Source of the DNA: Deltaproteobacteria bacterium
GTDB taxonomy: Bacteria; Myxococcota_A; UBA796; UBA2385
Direction: 5' to 3'
DNA length: 48,839 nt
Assembly (NCBI GenBank): GCA_016792625.1
Contig: JAEUKK010000177.1
Span: 1-48,839 of the forward strand
The notes beneath the pieces are model-generated. The model ran no database searches. It was not told the DNA's origin and saw only the letters and a program-made list of their open reading frames with translations. Position numbers and translations under genes: made by a program. Of the stretch, positions 25,118 through 34,167 are shown in pieces; within the stretch, counting starts at the first letter, position 1; the number at the start of each line of letters is the position of its first letter.

Positions 25118-27763
25118 ATGCCGGTTGCGCCCGCCGAGAACAGCGCCCCTTTGCCCTACGGCCGCGTCGAGCGCGGGCACCCGTCCGGCCTGCGCGTCGT
25201 GGTGGAGCCCGGCGGCGCCGTTCCGGTGGTCGCGGTGCAGCTGTGGGTGCGCACAGGGGCCTCGCTCGAGCCCGACGCTGAGGCGGGCGCGGCGCACCTG
25301 CTCGAGCACCTCGTGTTCAAGGGCGCGGGCAAGGCCACCGGGCCGCAATTGACCGCCGAGATTGAAGCGCTGGGCGGGGATCTCAACGCATGGACGGGCT
25401 TGGACCACACCGCGTACACGGCCACCGTGCCCCTGGCGGCCCTGCCCACGGCGCTGCGGGTGGTCACCGACCTCGCCTTTGCGCCCTGGCTGCGGGGGGC
25501 CGACCTCGCCAAAGAGCGCGGCGTGGTGCTCGAAGAGCTGCGCGGCGCGCTGGATGACCCCCAGTCGGTCCTCGCCGACGCGGTGCGGGCCGCGCTCTGG
25601 GGGCCCCACGCCTATGGGCGACCCGTGCTCGGGTTCACCCCCACGGTCAAGGCGCTGCGCGTCGGGCAGCTGCGCGCGATTCACCAGCGCCTCTATGGCC
25701 CGACCAACGCCGTCTTGGTGGTGGTGGGCCCGGTCGAGCCCGATGAGGTGATGCGTGCCCTCGACGGGGCCCCTGCGCTCAGTCGGCCCGCGACCCCGGG
25801 GGACGCTGGGGGCGCCGCCGCCTCGGCTCGTGCGCAGCGCCGCGCCCGCTTGGGGGCCCGCCCGGCCCGGCCGGGCCTGCTGCTGCTCGACCGCGAGTTT
25901 GAGGACCGGCTCATCGAGATCATCTTCCCCGTGGGGCGGATCGAAGACCCGCTGCACCCGGCCCTCGACCTGCTCTCGGTGGCCATGGGCAGCGGCAGCA
26001 GCGCCCGCCTGGGCCAAGAGCTGCGCCACGAGCAGGACATCGCGCTCGACGTGTGGAGCGCCCTTGAGAACGATGAGGACGAGGGCTCTCTGGTCGTGCA
26101 CCTCGCGGTGGCCGCGGGCAAGGTCGAGGCCGCCCTGCGCGCGGTGGCGGTGAGCCTCGGCCGCATCGCCGCGGGCGGGCTGGACGCCGGCGATCTGCAG
26201 CGGGCCCAGGCCGCGCTGCGGGCGGACCGGCTGAGCGAGCGCGAGACGGTCGACGGCCGGGCCAACCGGGCCGGCTGGACGGCGACCGTGCTCGGTGACC
26301 TGCGGCGGGAGCCCGCCTATGAGGCCGCCTTGGACGCGGTCAGCCTCGGCGATCTGCGCGCGGCGGCGGCGCAGCTGCAGCCGGGGCGGGCGGTGGTGGG
26401 CGTGCTCGCGCCGGCCGCCGAGCTGGACGAGGCCCGGGCCACGGCGGCCTGGGCCGAGGGCTGGGCGGTCGGGGCCGCGGCGACACGGGCCGCGCCCGCG
26501 GTGCGTGGGCCCCGTCTGCGCAGCTTCGTGCTCGACAATGGGCTGCGCGTCATCCATGAAGACCAGACCGAACAGGAGCTCTGCGCCCTGTCGCTGGTCG
26601 GCGTCGGCGGCCAACTGGCCGAGCCCGCCCGGGGCGCGGGCCTCGCGGTGGCCTGGTCGGCGCTGCTCGCCCACGGTGCGGGGGACCGCGGCGCGCTGGA
26701 CTTCGCCAAGGCCGTCGAGGGCCTGTCGGGCGCCTTTGGCGGCTGGAGCGGCCGGAGCAGCGTCGGGCTCTCGGCCCGCTTCCCCACCCGCGAGATCGAC
26801 GCGGGGCTGAGCCTCGTCGCTGACACCGTGCTGCGGCCCACCTTCGAGGACGAAGAGGTGGAGCGGGTCCGCCGCGACATGATTGAGGGGCGCCGCCTGC
26901 TCGCCGACGACCCCGAGGGCCTCGCGTGGGAGCGCGCGATGGCCCGCCTCTTCCCCGCGCACCCCTGGGGCCGGCCCGATGGCGGCACGGCTGAGGGCAT
27001 CGCCCGCGTGTCTGCGGCCACGGTGCGGGCTTTTCACCAGCGGGTGCTCGTCGGCCAGAACCTCTGCCTCGCCGTGGTCGGCGACGTGGACCCAGACTGG
27101 CTGCGGCGCCGCCTCGCGCGCACGGTGGGGCGCCTGCCCGCGGGGGAGCGGCACCCCCTGCGGCCGCCAGCCCCCCTCGAGGGCACCCGGCGCACCCTCA
27201 CCACGGTGGGGCGCGATGATGCCACCGCCGCCTTGGTCCTCGGCTTTCGTGGTGTGGCGGTGGGGAGCGCCGAGGAGCCGGCGGCCACCGTGCTCGCGGC
27301 GTTGCTCGGCGGGGCGGTCGGCGGCGGCGGGCGGCTCTTCGCCTCGCTGCGCGAGGAGCACGGCCTCGCCTATAGCGTCACCGCCGGCAATGAGAGCTCC
27401 TTGGGCGGGGGCGCGTTCATGTGCACCATCAGCACCGATCCAGAGCGGCTCGCCCAGGCCCGCGCGGCCATGTGGTCGGTGCTGCGCGCCTTGGTGGCCA
27501 AGCCAGTGCCCGCAGATGAGCTGCTGCGTGTGCAGCGGGGCATCGTCGAGGGCGCGGTGATGGGCTTTCAGCGGGCCAGCGGCCGCGCGGATCGCATCGC
27601 CGCTGTCGCTGCTTTTGAAGGTGAGGTCGAGGGCTGGCGCGCGCGCAGCCAGCGGGCCCTCGCCGTGACCGCGGCCGAGGTCCAGGCCCTCGCCGCGCAG
27701 CTCCTCCGCCGTGATCGTGTGGTGGACAGCGTGGTCGGTCCGCCCCGCCTCGCCCGGGCCTGA
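25118..27763 (+). CDS. M16 family zinc metallopeptidase, tandem active and inactive halves
   Basis: An 881-residue insulinase/pitrilysin-like protein. The first half carries the inverted zinc motif HLLEH (His60, Glu63, His64) and the downstream glutamate ligand in ERGVVLEEL (about 139-140), so it is predicted catalytic. A second M16 repeat starts near residue 465 (LRSFVLDNGLRVIHEDQTEQ), with GLAVAWSALLAHG where the zinc motif would be, so it is the inactive partner that closes the chamber. The C-terminal conserved FASLREEHGLAYSV motif is intact. No signal peptide is evident, pointing to cytoplasmic or non-classical location. ATG 25118 has AGAGG upstream; the open frame extends to 23993 but that part overlaps hemW on the other strand and is a composition artefact. 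Confidence 0.9.
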   Translation: MPVAPAENSAPLPYGRVERGHPSGLRVVVEPGGAVPVVAVQLWVRTGASLEPDAEAGAAHLLEHLVFKGAGKATGPQLTAEIEALGGDLNAWTGLDHTAYTATVPLAALPTALRVVTDLAFAPWLRGADLAKERGVVLEELRGALDDPQSVLADAVRAALWGPHAYGRPVLGFTPTVKALRVGQLRAIHQRLYGPTNAVLVVVGPVEPDEVMRALDGAPALSRPATPGDAGGAAASARAQRRARLGARPARPGLLLLDREFEDRLIEIIFPVGRIEDPLHPALDLLSVAMGSGSSARLGQELRHEQDIALDVWSALENDEDEGSLVVHLAVAAGKVEAALRAVAVSLGRIAAGGLDAGDLQRAQAALRADRLSERETVDGRANRAGWTATVLGDLRREPAYEAALDAVSLGDLRAAAAQLQPGRAVVGVLAPAAELDEARATAAWAEGWAVGAAATRAAPAVRGPRLRSFVLDNGLRVIHEDQTEQELCALSLVGVGGQLAEPARGAGLAVAWSALLAHGAGDRGALDFAKAVEGLSGAFGGWSGRSSVGLSARFPTREIDAGLSLVADTVLRPTFEDEEVERVRRDMIEGRRLLADDPEGLAWERAMARLFPAHPWGRPDGGTAEGIARVSAATVRAFHQRVLVGQNLCLAVVGDVDPDWLRRRLARTVGRLPAGERHPLRPPAPLEGTRRTLTTVGRDDATAALVLGFRGVAVGSAEEPAATVLAALLGGAVGGGGRLFASLREEHGLAYSVTAGNESSLGGGAFMCTISTDPERLAQARAAMWSVLRALVAKPVPADELLRVQRGIVEGAVMGFQRASGRADRIAAVAAFEGEVEGWRARSQRALAVTAAEVQALAAQLLRRDRVVDSVVGPPRLARA

Positions 27764-27938
27764 GCCGCCGGCCCCCCGGTGTCCTGCTGGCGTCGCCCCG
27801 ACCCGCGACCGCCGGGCCCCGTGGTACACCCAGCGGACCGCGTGGGCACTCTGGGGGCCCGCGCCGGCGCCGTCGCGCTTCGACGCAAACGTCTGGATGA
27901 ACAAACAGAGCCGTTGAGCTTCGGCCAGGGGAGGGGAG

Positions 27939-29735
27939 ATGGGCCCGCGGGACATCCAGCTCGGCTTCGAGGACGACGGGGTCGGCGAGGACGACGCGCC
28001 CGCGCTTGAGGCGCCGCCCGCTCCGGTCGCGCCGCCCGCGCGGCCTGCCGCGGCACCCCCGGCGCCCGCCGCTGCTCCGGCCGCGCCTGCTCCGGCCGGG
28101 GGCCTCTTTGACGACTGGGCCGCCCCGCCGCCGCCGCGGGCCGCCCCGCCCGCCGGCGCCGCCCGCTTCGACTTTGGCGTCGACGAGGACGCCGCAGAAG
28201 AGGACCTGGACCCCTTCGATCCGCTCGATGAAGAGGCCCTCGACCTGCCGCCCGAGCCCCCGCCGCTGCGCCCAGCGGTGGAGGCGCCGGCCCCCCGGGG
28301 CCCGGTGCCGCCGGCCGGCGCCGCGGTGGACTTTGGGCTCGGCGAAGGTCCAACAACTTCGTTGGTAGCTTCAAACGTGGTTGTTGACACGCCCCGCGCC
28401 GCGACGGGCGCGCCGGCGCCTTCGGCGCCGCGGGCGGCAGCTGGGTCGGAGAAATCCGGCCCGACGAAGGTGTCTGACACCTCCGTCAAAACTGTCGGCA
28501 CCGCGGGCCCGGCCGACGACACCCTGGTGAAGGACCTGCTGCGCAAGAAGCTGCTGGCCCAGCGGCCGCCCCCGGGCGCGCGCACCCTCGCCCGGGTGGG
28601 CAGCCGTGGCTGGGAGCGGCCCAACGTCTGCTTCAAGGGCCGCTTGTACAAACGGTTCGGGGTGGAAGACCCCTGGGACCCGGCCGACACCGGCGGGCCC
28701 CGCGATATGGGGCTCGGCCCGGTCGCGCTCAAGCTCGGTGAGCAGAAGCGCGAGGTGGCGCCCCACCTCAAGATCAAAGACCCGAACGCGAAGCCCAAGG
28801 CCAGCGCATCGGGCGGCGCCGCACCGGCAGACGATCCTGTCGCGCGCTTCCGCCGCCCGCCAACGCCGCCGTCTGCGCCCAGCCCCGCGCCCACGCCCAC
28901 GCCGCCCCCCGCGCCGCCGCCCGCCCCGGCCGCCGCAGCGGCCCCGGCCCCGGGCGGGCCCCCCGCCGCGCCCAAGCCGAGCGAGGCGGGCGCCTTGGCC
29001 CGTGAATTTGGCGGCCGGGCCGAGAAGGCTGGGCTGGTCGGCAAGCTGCCCGTGCGCCCCGACCTCGCCGCCGCGGCCAAGCCCCCGGCGCCCGGGGCGG
29101 CCACATCCAAGGCGGGCCCGCCGGGGCCGCCGCCGGCTGGCACCACCCGGGCGATCGCGCCGGGGGAGAAGGTCAGCAGCCGCCCAGTGAGCAAGGCCCC
29201 GCCCAAGCCGGCGGTCGAGCGGCCGGCCTTGTTGGGCAAGCTGCCGATGCGGCCGGACGCTGCGGGCGCGGCGGGCGGGGCGAGCGAGGCGCCGACGGGC
29301 GGCGGGGGCGGCGGTGGCCCGCGCGCCCAGCCCTCGGGGCGCCCGCCCATGGTCCGCCCGCGGGCCGCGGCGCCGGCCGCCGGGCCAATGGTCGATTTTG
29401 GCGAGCCCGAGGTCATTGAGCTCGCGCAGGTCGCGCCTGAGGGCCCGCCCAGCCCGGCGCCGACCCGCTTCCTCGACGCGCCCGACGAGCCCGCGCGCCC
29501 GGCGGCCAAGGGGCCCACGGTGGACCGCCGGCCCCCCGGAAAACCCGTCGGGCTCGACGATCTGTTCGGCTCGGGCCAGGAGGAGGGCCGCATGAGCATG
29601 CGCCGGCGGCCGCCCCCCGCGCCGGTGGTGGTCAGCGGCGACGAGCCCGCGCCGCCCACGGCCCCGCGCGCGCCCGCGCCCCTGCCGAAGCCAGCGCCCC
29701 CGCCCAAGCCGGGCGGTGAGGGCGCAGGGGGCTGA
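27939..29735 (+). CDS. Disordered Pro/Ala-rich protein with repeated short motifs
   Basis: A 598-residue protein, mostly Pro, Ala and Gly with acidic patches; unrecognised. It begins at ATG with a very strong GGAGG site. Two kinds of structure stand out. A more complex, basic segment (about 190-250: DDTLVKDLLRKKLLAQRP, GWERPNVCFKGRLYKRFGVEDPW) looks like the only folded part. Short motifs recur: LFDDW (56-60) and LDDLFGSG (near 538); FDFGVDED, VDFGLGEG (near 130) and VDFGEPE (near 484); GKLPVRPDL (near 366) and GKLPMRPDA (near 430). No signal peptide or membrane segment, so cytoplasmic scaffold is the best guess. Residues about 138-152 use atypical A/T-rich codons; see the repeat entry. It follows the M16 gene by 175 bases. 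Confidence 0.75.
   Translation: MGPRDIQLGFEDDGVGEDDAPALEAPPAPVAPPARPAAAPPAPAAAPAAPAPAGGLFDDWAAPPPPRAAPPAGAARFDFGVDEDAAEEDLDPFDPLDEEALDLPPEPPPLRPAVEAPAPRGPVPPAGAAVDFGLGEGPTTSLVASNVVVDTPRAATGAPAPSAPRAAAGSEKSGPTKVSDTSVKTVGTAGPADDTLVKDLLRKKLLAQRPPPGARTLARVGSRGWERPNVCFKGRLYKRFGVEDPWDPADTGGPRDMGLGPVALKLGEQKREVAPHLKIKDPNAKPKASASGGAAPADDPVARFRRPPTPPSAPSPAPTPTPPPAPPPAPAAAAAPAPGGPPAAPKPSEAGALAREFGGRAEKAGLVGKLPVRPDLAAAAKPPAPGAATSKAGPPGPPPAGTTRAIAPGEKVSSRPVSKAPPKPAVERPALLGKLPMRPDAAGAAGGASEAPTGGGGGGGPRAQPSGRPPMVRPRAAAPAAGPMVDFGEPEVIELAQVAPEGPPSPAPTRFLDAPDEPARPAAKGPTVDRRPPGKPVGLDDLFGSGQEEGRMSMRRRPPPAPVVVSGDEPAPPTAPRAPAPLPKPAPPPKPGGEGAGG
28350..28487 (+). repeat. Low-GC block with two palindromes inside a coding region
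   Basis: Within the disordered protein gene, CAACAAC (28351-28357) pairs with GTTGTTG (28380-28386), and 28463-28473 pairs with 28477-28487 (GACGAAGGTGT / ACACCTCCGTC, one mismatch, loop CTG). The second has the form of a REP/RAYT-type palindrome (GGTGTCTGACACC core). Codons across 28350-28388 are unusually rich in A and T. The frame remains open through both, so any insertion kept the reading frame. Confidence 0.45.
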
Positions 29736-29805
29736 GCGCCCGCCCGCCACCCGCAGCGAGGCCCTGCCGCGCGCTGCAAAAGGCCTGTGCGGCCCGGCCC
29801 CTGGA

Positions 29806-29834
29806 TTGAAGGGCTGGGGCGGCGCCGGTATGCT
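29806..29834 (+). promoter_or_regulatory. Sigma-70-like promoter for the outer-membrane protein gene
   Basis: TTGAAG (29806-29811), 17 bases, then TATGCT (29829-29834): good spacing, both hexamers close to consensus, in an otherwise GC-only stretch. Transcription would start near 29841, about 60 bases before ATG 29901. Confidence 0.6.
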
Positions 29835-29900
29835 CCGCCGGCCCGGAGGTCCGCCGGGTCTGCTTGTGCTGTCGCCCGCGCCGCGGGTCGAGGGTCCCCG

Positions 29901-32525
29901 ATGCGCCGCGTCCCTGCTCCGCCCCCGCTCGTCCTCGCTGGGGCCGCCGCGGCCCTGACCCTGCTCGGCGCCCGCCCCGCCGCCGCGAACGACCCGCTGC
30001 TGCTGATCCCCGCACCGCCGCTGGCCCCGGGGGCCGACGAGTCGGTCACCGTGCAGGTCTGGAGCCCGGCCATCGGCGCAGACTCCGAGATCAGCGTGCA
30101 GGGCGCCGAGCTGATCGGGGTCGAGGTGCTCGCCGACGACCTGGCCGCGCTGCAGCTGCGCCTGCCCGCGCCGGCCGCCCGCGGTGAGCTGGCCGTGGCG
30201 GTGAAGGTGCGGGGCACCGCCGGCAAGGCCGACGGGACCATCCGGCTCGTCTCGGCGCCCGCCGACGCGGCGGTGATGGCGGTGGTCGCCGACCCCCCGC
30301 GCTTCCGGGTGGGGGTGGACGACGCGGCCACCGTGCGCCTGACCCTGCCGCCCGGCCTGCGCGACCCGGCCGCGCGGCGGATCAAGGTCATCGCCAACGT
30401 CGGCGTGGTCGAGGGCGTGGTGGTCGACGGCGGGGCCGCGGTGGCCCGCTGGCGGCCGGGGCCCGAGGTGAAGGCCTCTCAGATCGTCGTGCTGACCGCC
30501 ATTGACGAGGCTGCGCCCGATACCGTGGTCGGCGCCTTGGCCTACCCGGTCATCGTCCGCAAAGAGCTGCCCTTCCCCGCGCCCGCGGGCGCCTCGGTGG
30601 TGCTCACGGTGGGCGAGCGGTCCTTTGGGCCGGCGACGGCGGGGGCCGACGGCAAGGCCGTGCTGCAGGTCGAGCGCGACCCGACCATCACCAAGGGGCG
30701 GCTGCGGGTGGTGGCGCCGGGGGGCGCGGTCAGCGAGAGCGACGTCGAGCTGGCCTTTGGCGAAGGCCCCCGCTTCGCTTTGCTGCCCTTGCCCAAGGCG
30801 GTGGGGCACGACCCCACGGCGCCCCAGCCCGTGCTCGCCTACGCCTCGGGCCCCGACGGCCGGCCCTGGACCGGCGCCGCCCCCCAGATCGCCGCCGACA
30901 AGGGCAAGGTCGGCGCGGTCACCGCTGGGCCCGCGCCGGGCTTCTTCGTCGCCCCCTGGGATACGGCCGGCGCCAGCGGCGCGGCCACCCTCACGGTCAG
31001 CCTCGATGGGCGCACCCACACGCAGAGCACCCAGGTGGTGGCCGCGGCCAACCGGGCGCCCTCGACCCTAACCGCCGAGCCCTCGGCCCTGCTCGCCTCG
31101 GGCACCGACACCACCCTGAGCCAGAGCGCGGGCAGCGCGCTCGCGGTCTTCGGCGCGGCACCCAAAGGTGGCAAGGGCAAGGACCCGAACGTCGTCGCGG
31201 TCAGCCTGACCGGGGGGGCCGAGGCCCTCGCCGCGGTGTCCGCGCCCCGCCTGCCGTCGAGCGGCCAGCCCGCGGCCCGCCTCGTCGTCTGGACGCCCGC
31301 CGATGTGGCGCCGGCGGATGGCGTGAGCCGCGTGCCGGTGGGGGTGGTGGCCCTGGACGCCGACGGGCTGCCCGTGCCCAACGTACCGCTGAAGTGGAGC
31401 GTCGAGGGGGCCGGCGCGCTGGCCGGCTTGCCCACGACCACCGGCGATGGCCTCGCGGTCGGCCTCTACGTCGCGGGCAGCCAGGTCGGCCCCGTCGGGC
31501 TCAAGGTGGAGGGCGCGGGCAGCGTGGGCCTGAGCCCGCTGTTCTTGCAGGGCGCCGGCTTCGCCCCCGCCGCCGGGGCCTCGGGCACCGCCGCGGGGCT
31601 CGCCGAGCGCGCGCTCTGGCGGTCGATCGCCCCGCTGGTCGTGGTCGGTCGACCCCAAGGCGCCCCCTTGCCCGCGGTGGCGCCGATGACCGCCGCCGAT
31701 CTGGCCCGGATGGAGGCCGAGAAGAAGGCGGCGGAGAAGGCCGCCAAGAAGGGGACCAAGGCCCCGGCGGGCGGCAGCGGAGGCGCGCCGGCGGCCCCGT
31801 CCGCGGGCAGCGGCGGCGGCGGTGACCCCCTGGCCTTGTTCGGGGCGGCGCCGGCCGATGGTCTGGGCACCTCGAGCGTGCGGATCAGCCTCGGGCTGCT
31901 CGCGCACCCCCGCACCTACGCGCTGAGCGCCAAAGACGCGCCGCTGCCCGGCGAGCTCGCCTGGGAGACCCCCGGCCTGCTCTCGGCGCCGGGCGTCGAC
32001 CTGCGCGCCGAGGTGCACAAGGGGGCCTGGGGCGGCGAGCTGCGCCTGCGGGGCAGCACCCAGGCGGTGGCCAACCCCTTCGAGGAGGAGGCCCAGCGGC
32101 TCAACACCGGTGAGCTGGTGCTCGCCCCCACCTACCGCGGGGCGATCGCCCCGGGCCTCTGCTGGCAGGCCGGCCTCGGCTACCATCGGGCCACCGTGCC
32201 AGCCTGGGCCTATGACGACGCCGAGCTGCCCACCGCGCTCGACGACGAGTCGCTGGGGGCCAACGCGCTGCGGCTGAGCGGGGGCCTGACCATCGACCGC
32301 GAGCGTGCGCTGCTCGGCGTCGAGGTCGCGCCCTCGGTGGGCGCTGGCCTGACCAACCTCAACGTCAACGCCGTGCTGGGCGTGCACATCGGCGAGACCT
32401 GGGCCGCCCAGCTCGGCTGGGGGCAGGACTGGCGGCGGGCCACGCCCGAGATTGAGGGGGCAGAGGCGAGCATCAAAGAGCAGATCACCGGGCTGACCCT
32501 CGGCGTCGCCTACCGCCTGCCCTGA
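29901..32525 (+). CDS. Exported Ig-like/beta-barrel-like surface protein
   Basis: An 874-residue exported protein of no recognised family. A signal peptide is clear (VPAPPPLVLAGAAAALTLL then RPAAAND). Residues about 35-560 read as a string of beta-sandwich (Ig- or invasin-like) domains with alternating hydrophobic strands such as VSRVPVGVVALDADGLPVPN and VPLKWSVEGAGAL, typical of bacterial Ig-like fold. A charged linker follows (ARMEAEKKAAEKAAKKG, then a Gly/Ser/Pro stretch). The last 220 residues have alternating aromatic/polar strands (GGELRLRGSTQAVANPF, LCWQAGLGYHRATVPAW, TWAAQLGWGQDWRR, ITGLTLGVAYRLP), suggesting an outer-membrane beta barrel. ATG 29901 has GAGGG upstream and a good promoter. 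Confidence 0.7.
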   Translation: MRRVPAPPPLVLAGAAAALTLLGARPAAANDPLLLIPAPPLAPGADESVTVQVWSPAIGADSEISVQGAELIGVEVLADDLAALQLRLPAPAARGELAVAVKVRGTAGKADGTIRLVSAPADAAVMAVVADPPRFRVGVDDAATVRLTLPPGLRDPAARRIKVIANVGVVEGVVVDGGAAVARWRPGPEVKASQIVVLTAIDEAAPDTVVGALAYPVIVRKELPFPAPAGASVVLTVGERSFGPATAGADGKAVLQVERDPTITKGRLRVVAPGGAVSESDVELAFGEGPRFALLPLPKAVGHDPTAPQPVLAYASGPDGRPWTGAAPQIAADKGKVGAVTAGPAPGFFVAPWDTAGASGAATLTVSLDGRTHTQSTQVVAAANRAPSTLTAEPSALLASGTDTTLSQSAGSALAVFGAAPKGGKGKDPNVVAVSLTGGAEALAAVSAPRLPSSGQPAARLVVWTPADVAPADGVSRVPVGVVALDADGLPVPNVPLKWSVEGAGALAGLPTTTGDGLAVGLYVAGSQVGPVGLKVEGAGSVGLSPLFLQGAGFAPAAGASGTAAGLAERALWRSIAPLVVVGRPQGAPLPAVAPMTAADLARMEAEKKAAEKAAKKGTKAPAGGSGGAPAAPSAGSGGGGDPLALFGAAPADGLGTSSVRISLGLLAHPRTYALSAKDAPLPGELAWETPGLLSAPGVDLRAEVHKGAWGGELRLRGSTQAVANPFEEEAQRLNTGELVLAPTYRGAIAPGLCWQAGLGYHRATVPAWAYDDAELPTALDDESLGANALRLSGGLTIDRERALLGVEVAPSVGAGLTNLNVNAVLGVHIGETWAAQLGWGQDWRRATPEIEGAEASIKEQITGLTLGVAYRLP

Positions 32526-32732
32526 TGGGGGCTCGTCCCGCGCCCGCCGACCGGAGCGCGCCGCGCAGCGGCGGCCGCGCAGCGGCCGAGCCGGGCGGGC
32601 GGCGCGCCCGCTGCAGGCGGCGCGCGGCCCGGGGCCCCGGCGAGCGCGGAGGGGGGCCGTCGGGCGCCCTACAAAGCTGTTGGTGCCTACAGAAGTTCAT
32701 GTCTGGGAGCGAAGGCGATAACGTCTGATTGC
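32526..32732. other. Convergent intergenic region
   Basis: Lies between the ends of the outer-membrane protein and MATE genes. Its first half is nearly pure G+C with self-complementary GCGGCCGC/GGCGCGCC-like runs that could fold into stable RNA; the second half (about 32665-32730) is A+T-richer. Apart from the hairpin at 32722-32739 I see no gene or named element. Confidence 0.4.
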
Positions 32733-32739
32733 TCAGACG
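32722..32739 (-). terminator. Perfect hairpin overlapping the MATE stop codon
   Basis: CGTCTGA and TCAGACG pair perfectly (7 bp). In the minus-strand transcript the loop is GCAA, a GNRA tetraloop. The arms contain the MATE stop codon (32735-32733). Only a short TTAT follows, so it is a weak intrinsic terminator or an mRNA 3'-end stabiliser. It could serve the convergent plus-strand gene too. Confidence 0.4.
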
Positions 32740-34085
32740 ACCGTGTTGGCCCAGCGCCCGCGCCACGCGGCGTGGCCTTTACCCAGGGCTTTGAGCATCG
32801 TGGTGAGGTTGATGCCCCACCACACACCCTCGGCCCCCAGGCCCAGCGGCCCGGCTAGCGCCCAGCACAGGGGCACCCGCAGGATGTTCAGCGGGCTCGA
32901 CCAGCGCAGCACGGTGCGGGTGTCGCCCGCGCCTTGGAGCACGCCCTCAGCGAGCGACTCCCAAGCCACAAAAGGTTGGGAGAAGGCCAGCACCCGCGCA
33001 TAGAGCACCGCCTGGGCCAGCACCTCGGGGTCGTCGGTGAAGGGGGCGCAGAGCTCTTCGGCGAGCAGGCCGAAGGCGAGGCCCGCGCCCAGGCCCGCCG
33101 CGGTGACCGGCCAGAGCCCGACCCGCAGGGCCCGCGCGGCCAGATCGGGGCGCCCGGCGCCGAGCTGGCGGCCGACCAAGCTGCTGACCCCCACCGACAG
33201 CCCTGAGAACAGCGGCCAGCTCAGCCCCTCGAGGGCCGAGAAGCCGATGCCCAGGGCCGCGTTCACCGCGGGCCCGAGCGGCGAGATCGCCCAGCGCAGC
33301 AGCGCCCAGTAGACCAGCGCGTAGGCGGCGGTGTTGAGCGCCACCGGCAGCCCGGTGCGGATGAGGCGCTGGACCATGCCGAGATCGCGGAAGCTCTCGG
33401 TCGGCGGGCGCAGCTCGCGCCACAGCACCACCATCGCGACCACCAAGGTCAGGCCCCGGCTCAGGCCGCTGGCCGCCGCCGCCGCCTCGATGCCCAGGCC
33501 GAAGTGCTGCACGAGCAGGGCCGAGACGCCGAGGTTGAGCGCGGTGGACAGCGCGTGCAAGGCCATGGACAGCCCGGTGCGGCCCATGGCGAAGAGGGCC
33601 TGGTCGACCGCGGGGGCGAGGGCGAGGGGCAAGCCGGCCAGGGCCAGGGCGCGCAGGTAGGCCACGCTCTGGGCGGCGGTCTCACCGCTGAGGCCCATGG
33701 CCGCGGCGATCTCGGGCGCGAGCGCCGCGCAGAGGCCAAAAGACAACAGCCCGATCACCGCCGCCGCCGACATGCCCGCGCCGAAGGCCTCGCCGCGCAG
33801 CTGCGGATCTTGGGCGCCTTGGGCCCGGGCCATCAGCGGGCCCAGGCCGTAGGCCACCGCCGCCCACACGGCGTAGAGCAAGATCAACACGAAGGTGCAG
33901 GAGCCGATGGCGGCCTGGGCCTCGACGCCGATCCACTGGGCGACGTACTGATCAACGACCCGGAAGCCGTTGTTGAGCATGACCGAGGCGGCGGCGGGCA
34001 GGGCCAGCCGCATCAGCGCGCCGGGCGTGGGCGCGGGCGGCGGCGCGATCACCGGGGCCGTCACGGGGAGGGTGGCGTCGCTCAC
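32733..34085 (-). CDS. MATE family multidrug/cation antiporter
   Basis: A 450-residue polytopic inner-membrane exporter. About twelve hydrophobic helices are arranged as two similar six-helix halves. The N-terminal LMRLALPAAASVMLNNGFRVVDQYVAQWIG, the RAQGAQD loop after the second helix, GRTGLSMALHALSTALNLGVSALLVQHFGLG and the second-half GVSSLVGRQLGAGRPDLAARALRVGL and LQGAGDTRTVLRWSSP are characteristic MATE segments. Members exchange Na+ or H+ for organic cations, drugs or metabolites; the substrate cannot be told. GTG start with GGAG seven bases upstream. It lies 82 bases behind pilY1 on the same strand and might be read through from that operon, but has no evident pilus role. Confidence 0.88.
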   Translation of the reverse strand: MSDATLPVTAPVIAPPPAPTPGALMRLALPAAASVMLNNGFRVVDQYVAQWIGVEAQAAIGSCTFVLILLYAVWAAVAYGLGPLMARAQGAQDPQLRGEAFGAGMSAAAVIGLLSFGLCAALAPEIAAAMGLSGETAAQSVAYLRALALAGLPLALAPAVDQALFAMGRTGLSMALHALSTALNLGVSALLVQHFGLGIEAAAAASGLSRGLTLVVAMVVLWRELRPPTESFRDLGMVQRLIRTGLPVALNTAAYALVYWALLRWAISPLGPAVNAALGIGFSALEGLSWPLFSGLSVGVSSLVGRQLGAGRPDLAARALRVGLWPVTAAGLGAGLAFGLLAEELCAPFTDDPEVLAQAVLYARVLAFSQPFVAWESLAEGVLQGAGDTRTVLRWSSPLNILRVPLCWALAGPLGLGAEGVWWGINLTTMLKALGKGHAAWRGRWANTVV

Positions 34086-34167
34086 GTCGGCTCCGGCGGG
34101 CGGCGGGGGAGGCCCGCGCGCACTGCGCCTAAGCCAGAGCCCACCGCCCGGGAGGGAGCGGCGGGGG

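Noticed and set aside
25052..30397. A 1781-codon open frame on the minus strand across the M16, disordered and outer-membrane protein genes
   Set aside because: It is antisense to three better-supported genes, is Arg/Ala/Gly-rich with no domain, and long antisense open frames are expected at this G+C content.
28371..31019. An 882-codon minus-strand open frame
   Set aside because: Antisense to the disordered protein and the outer-membrane protein genes; composition is that of a shadow frame, with no motif or ribosome-binding site.
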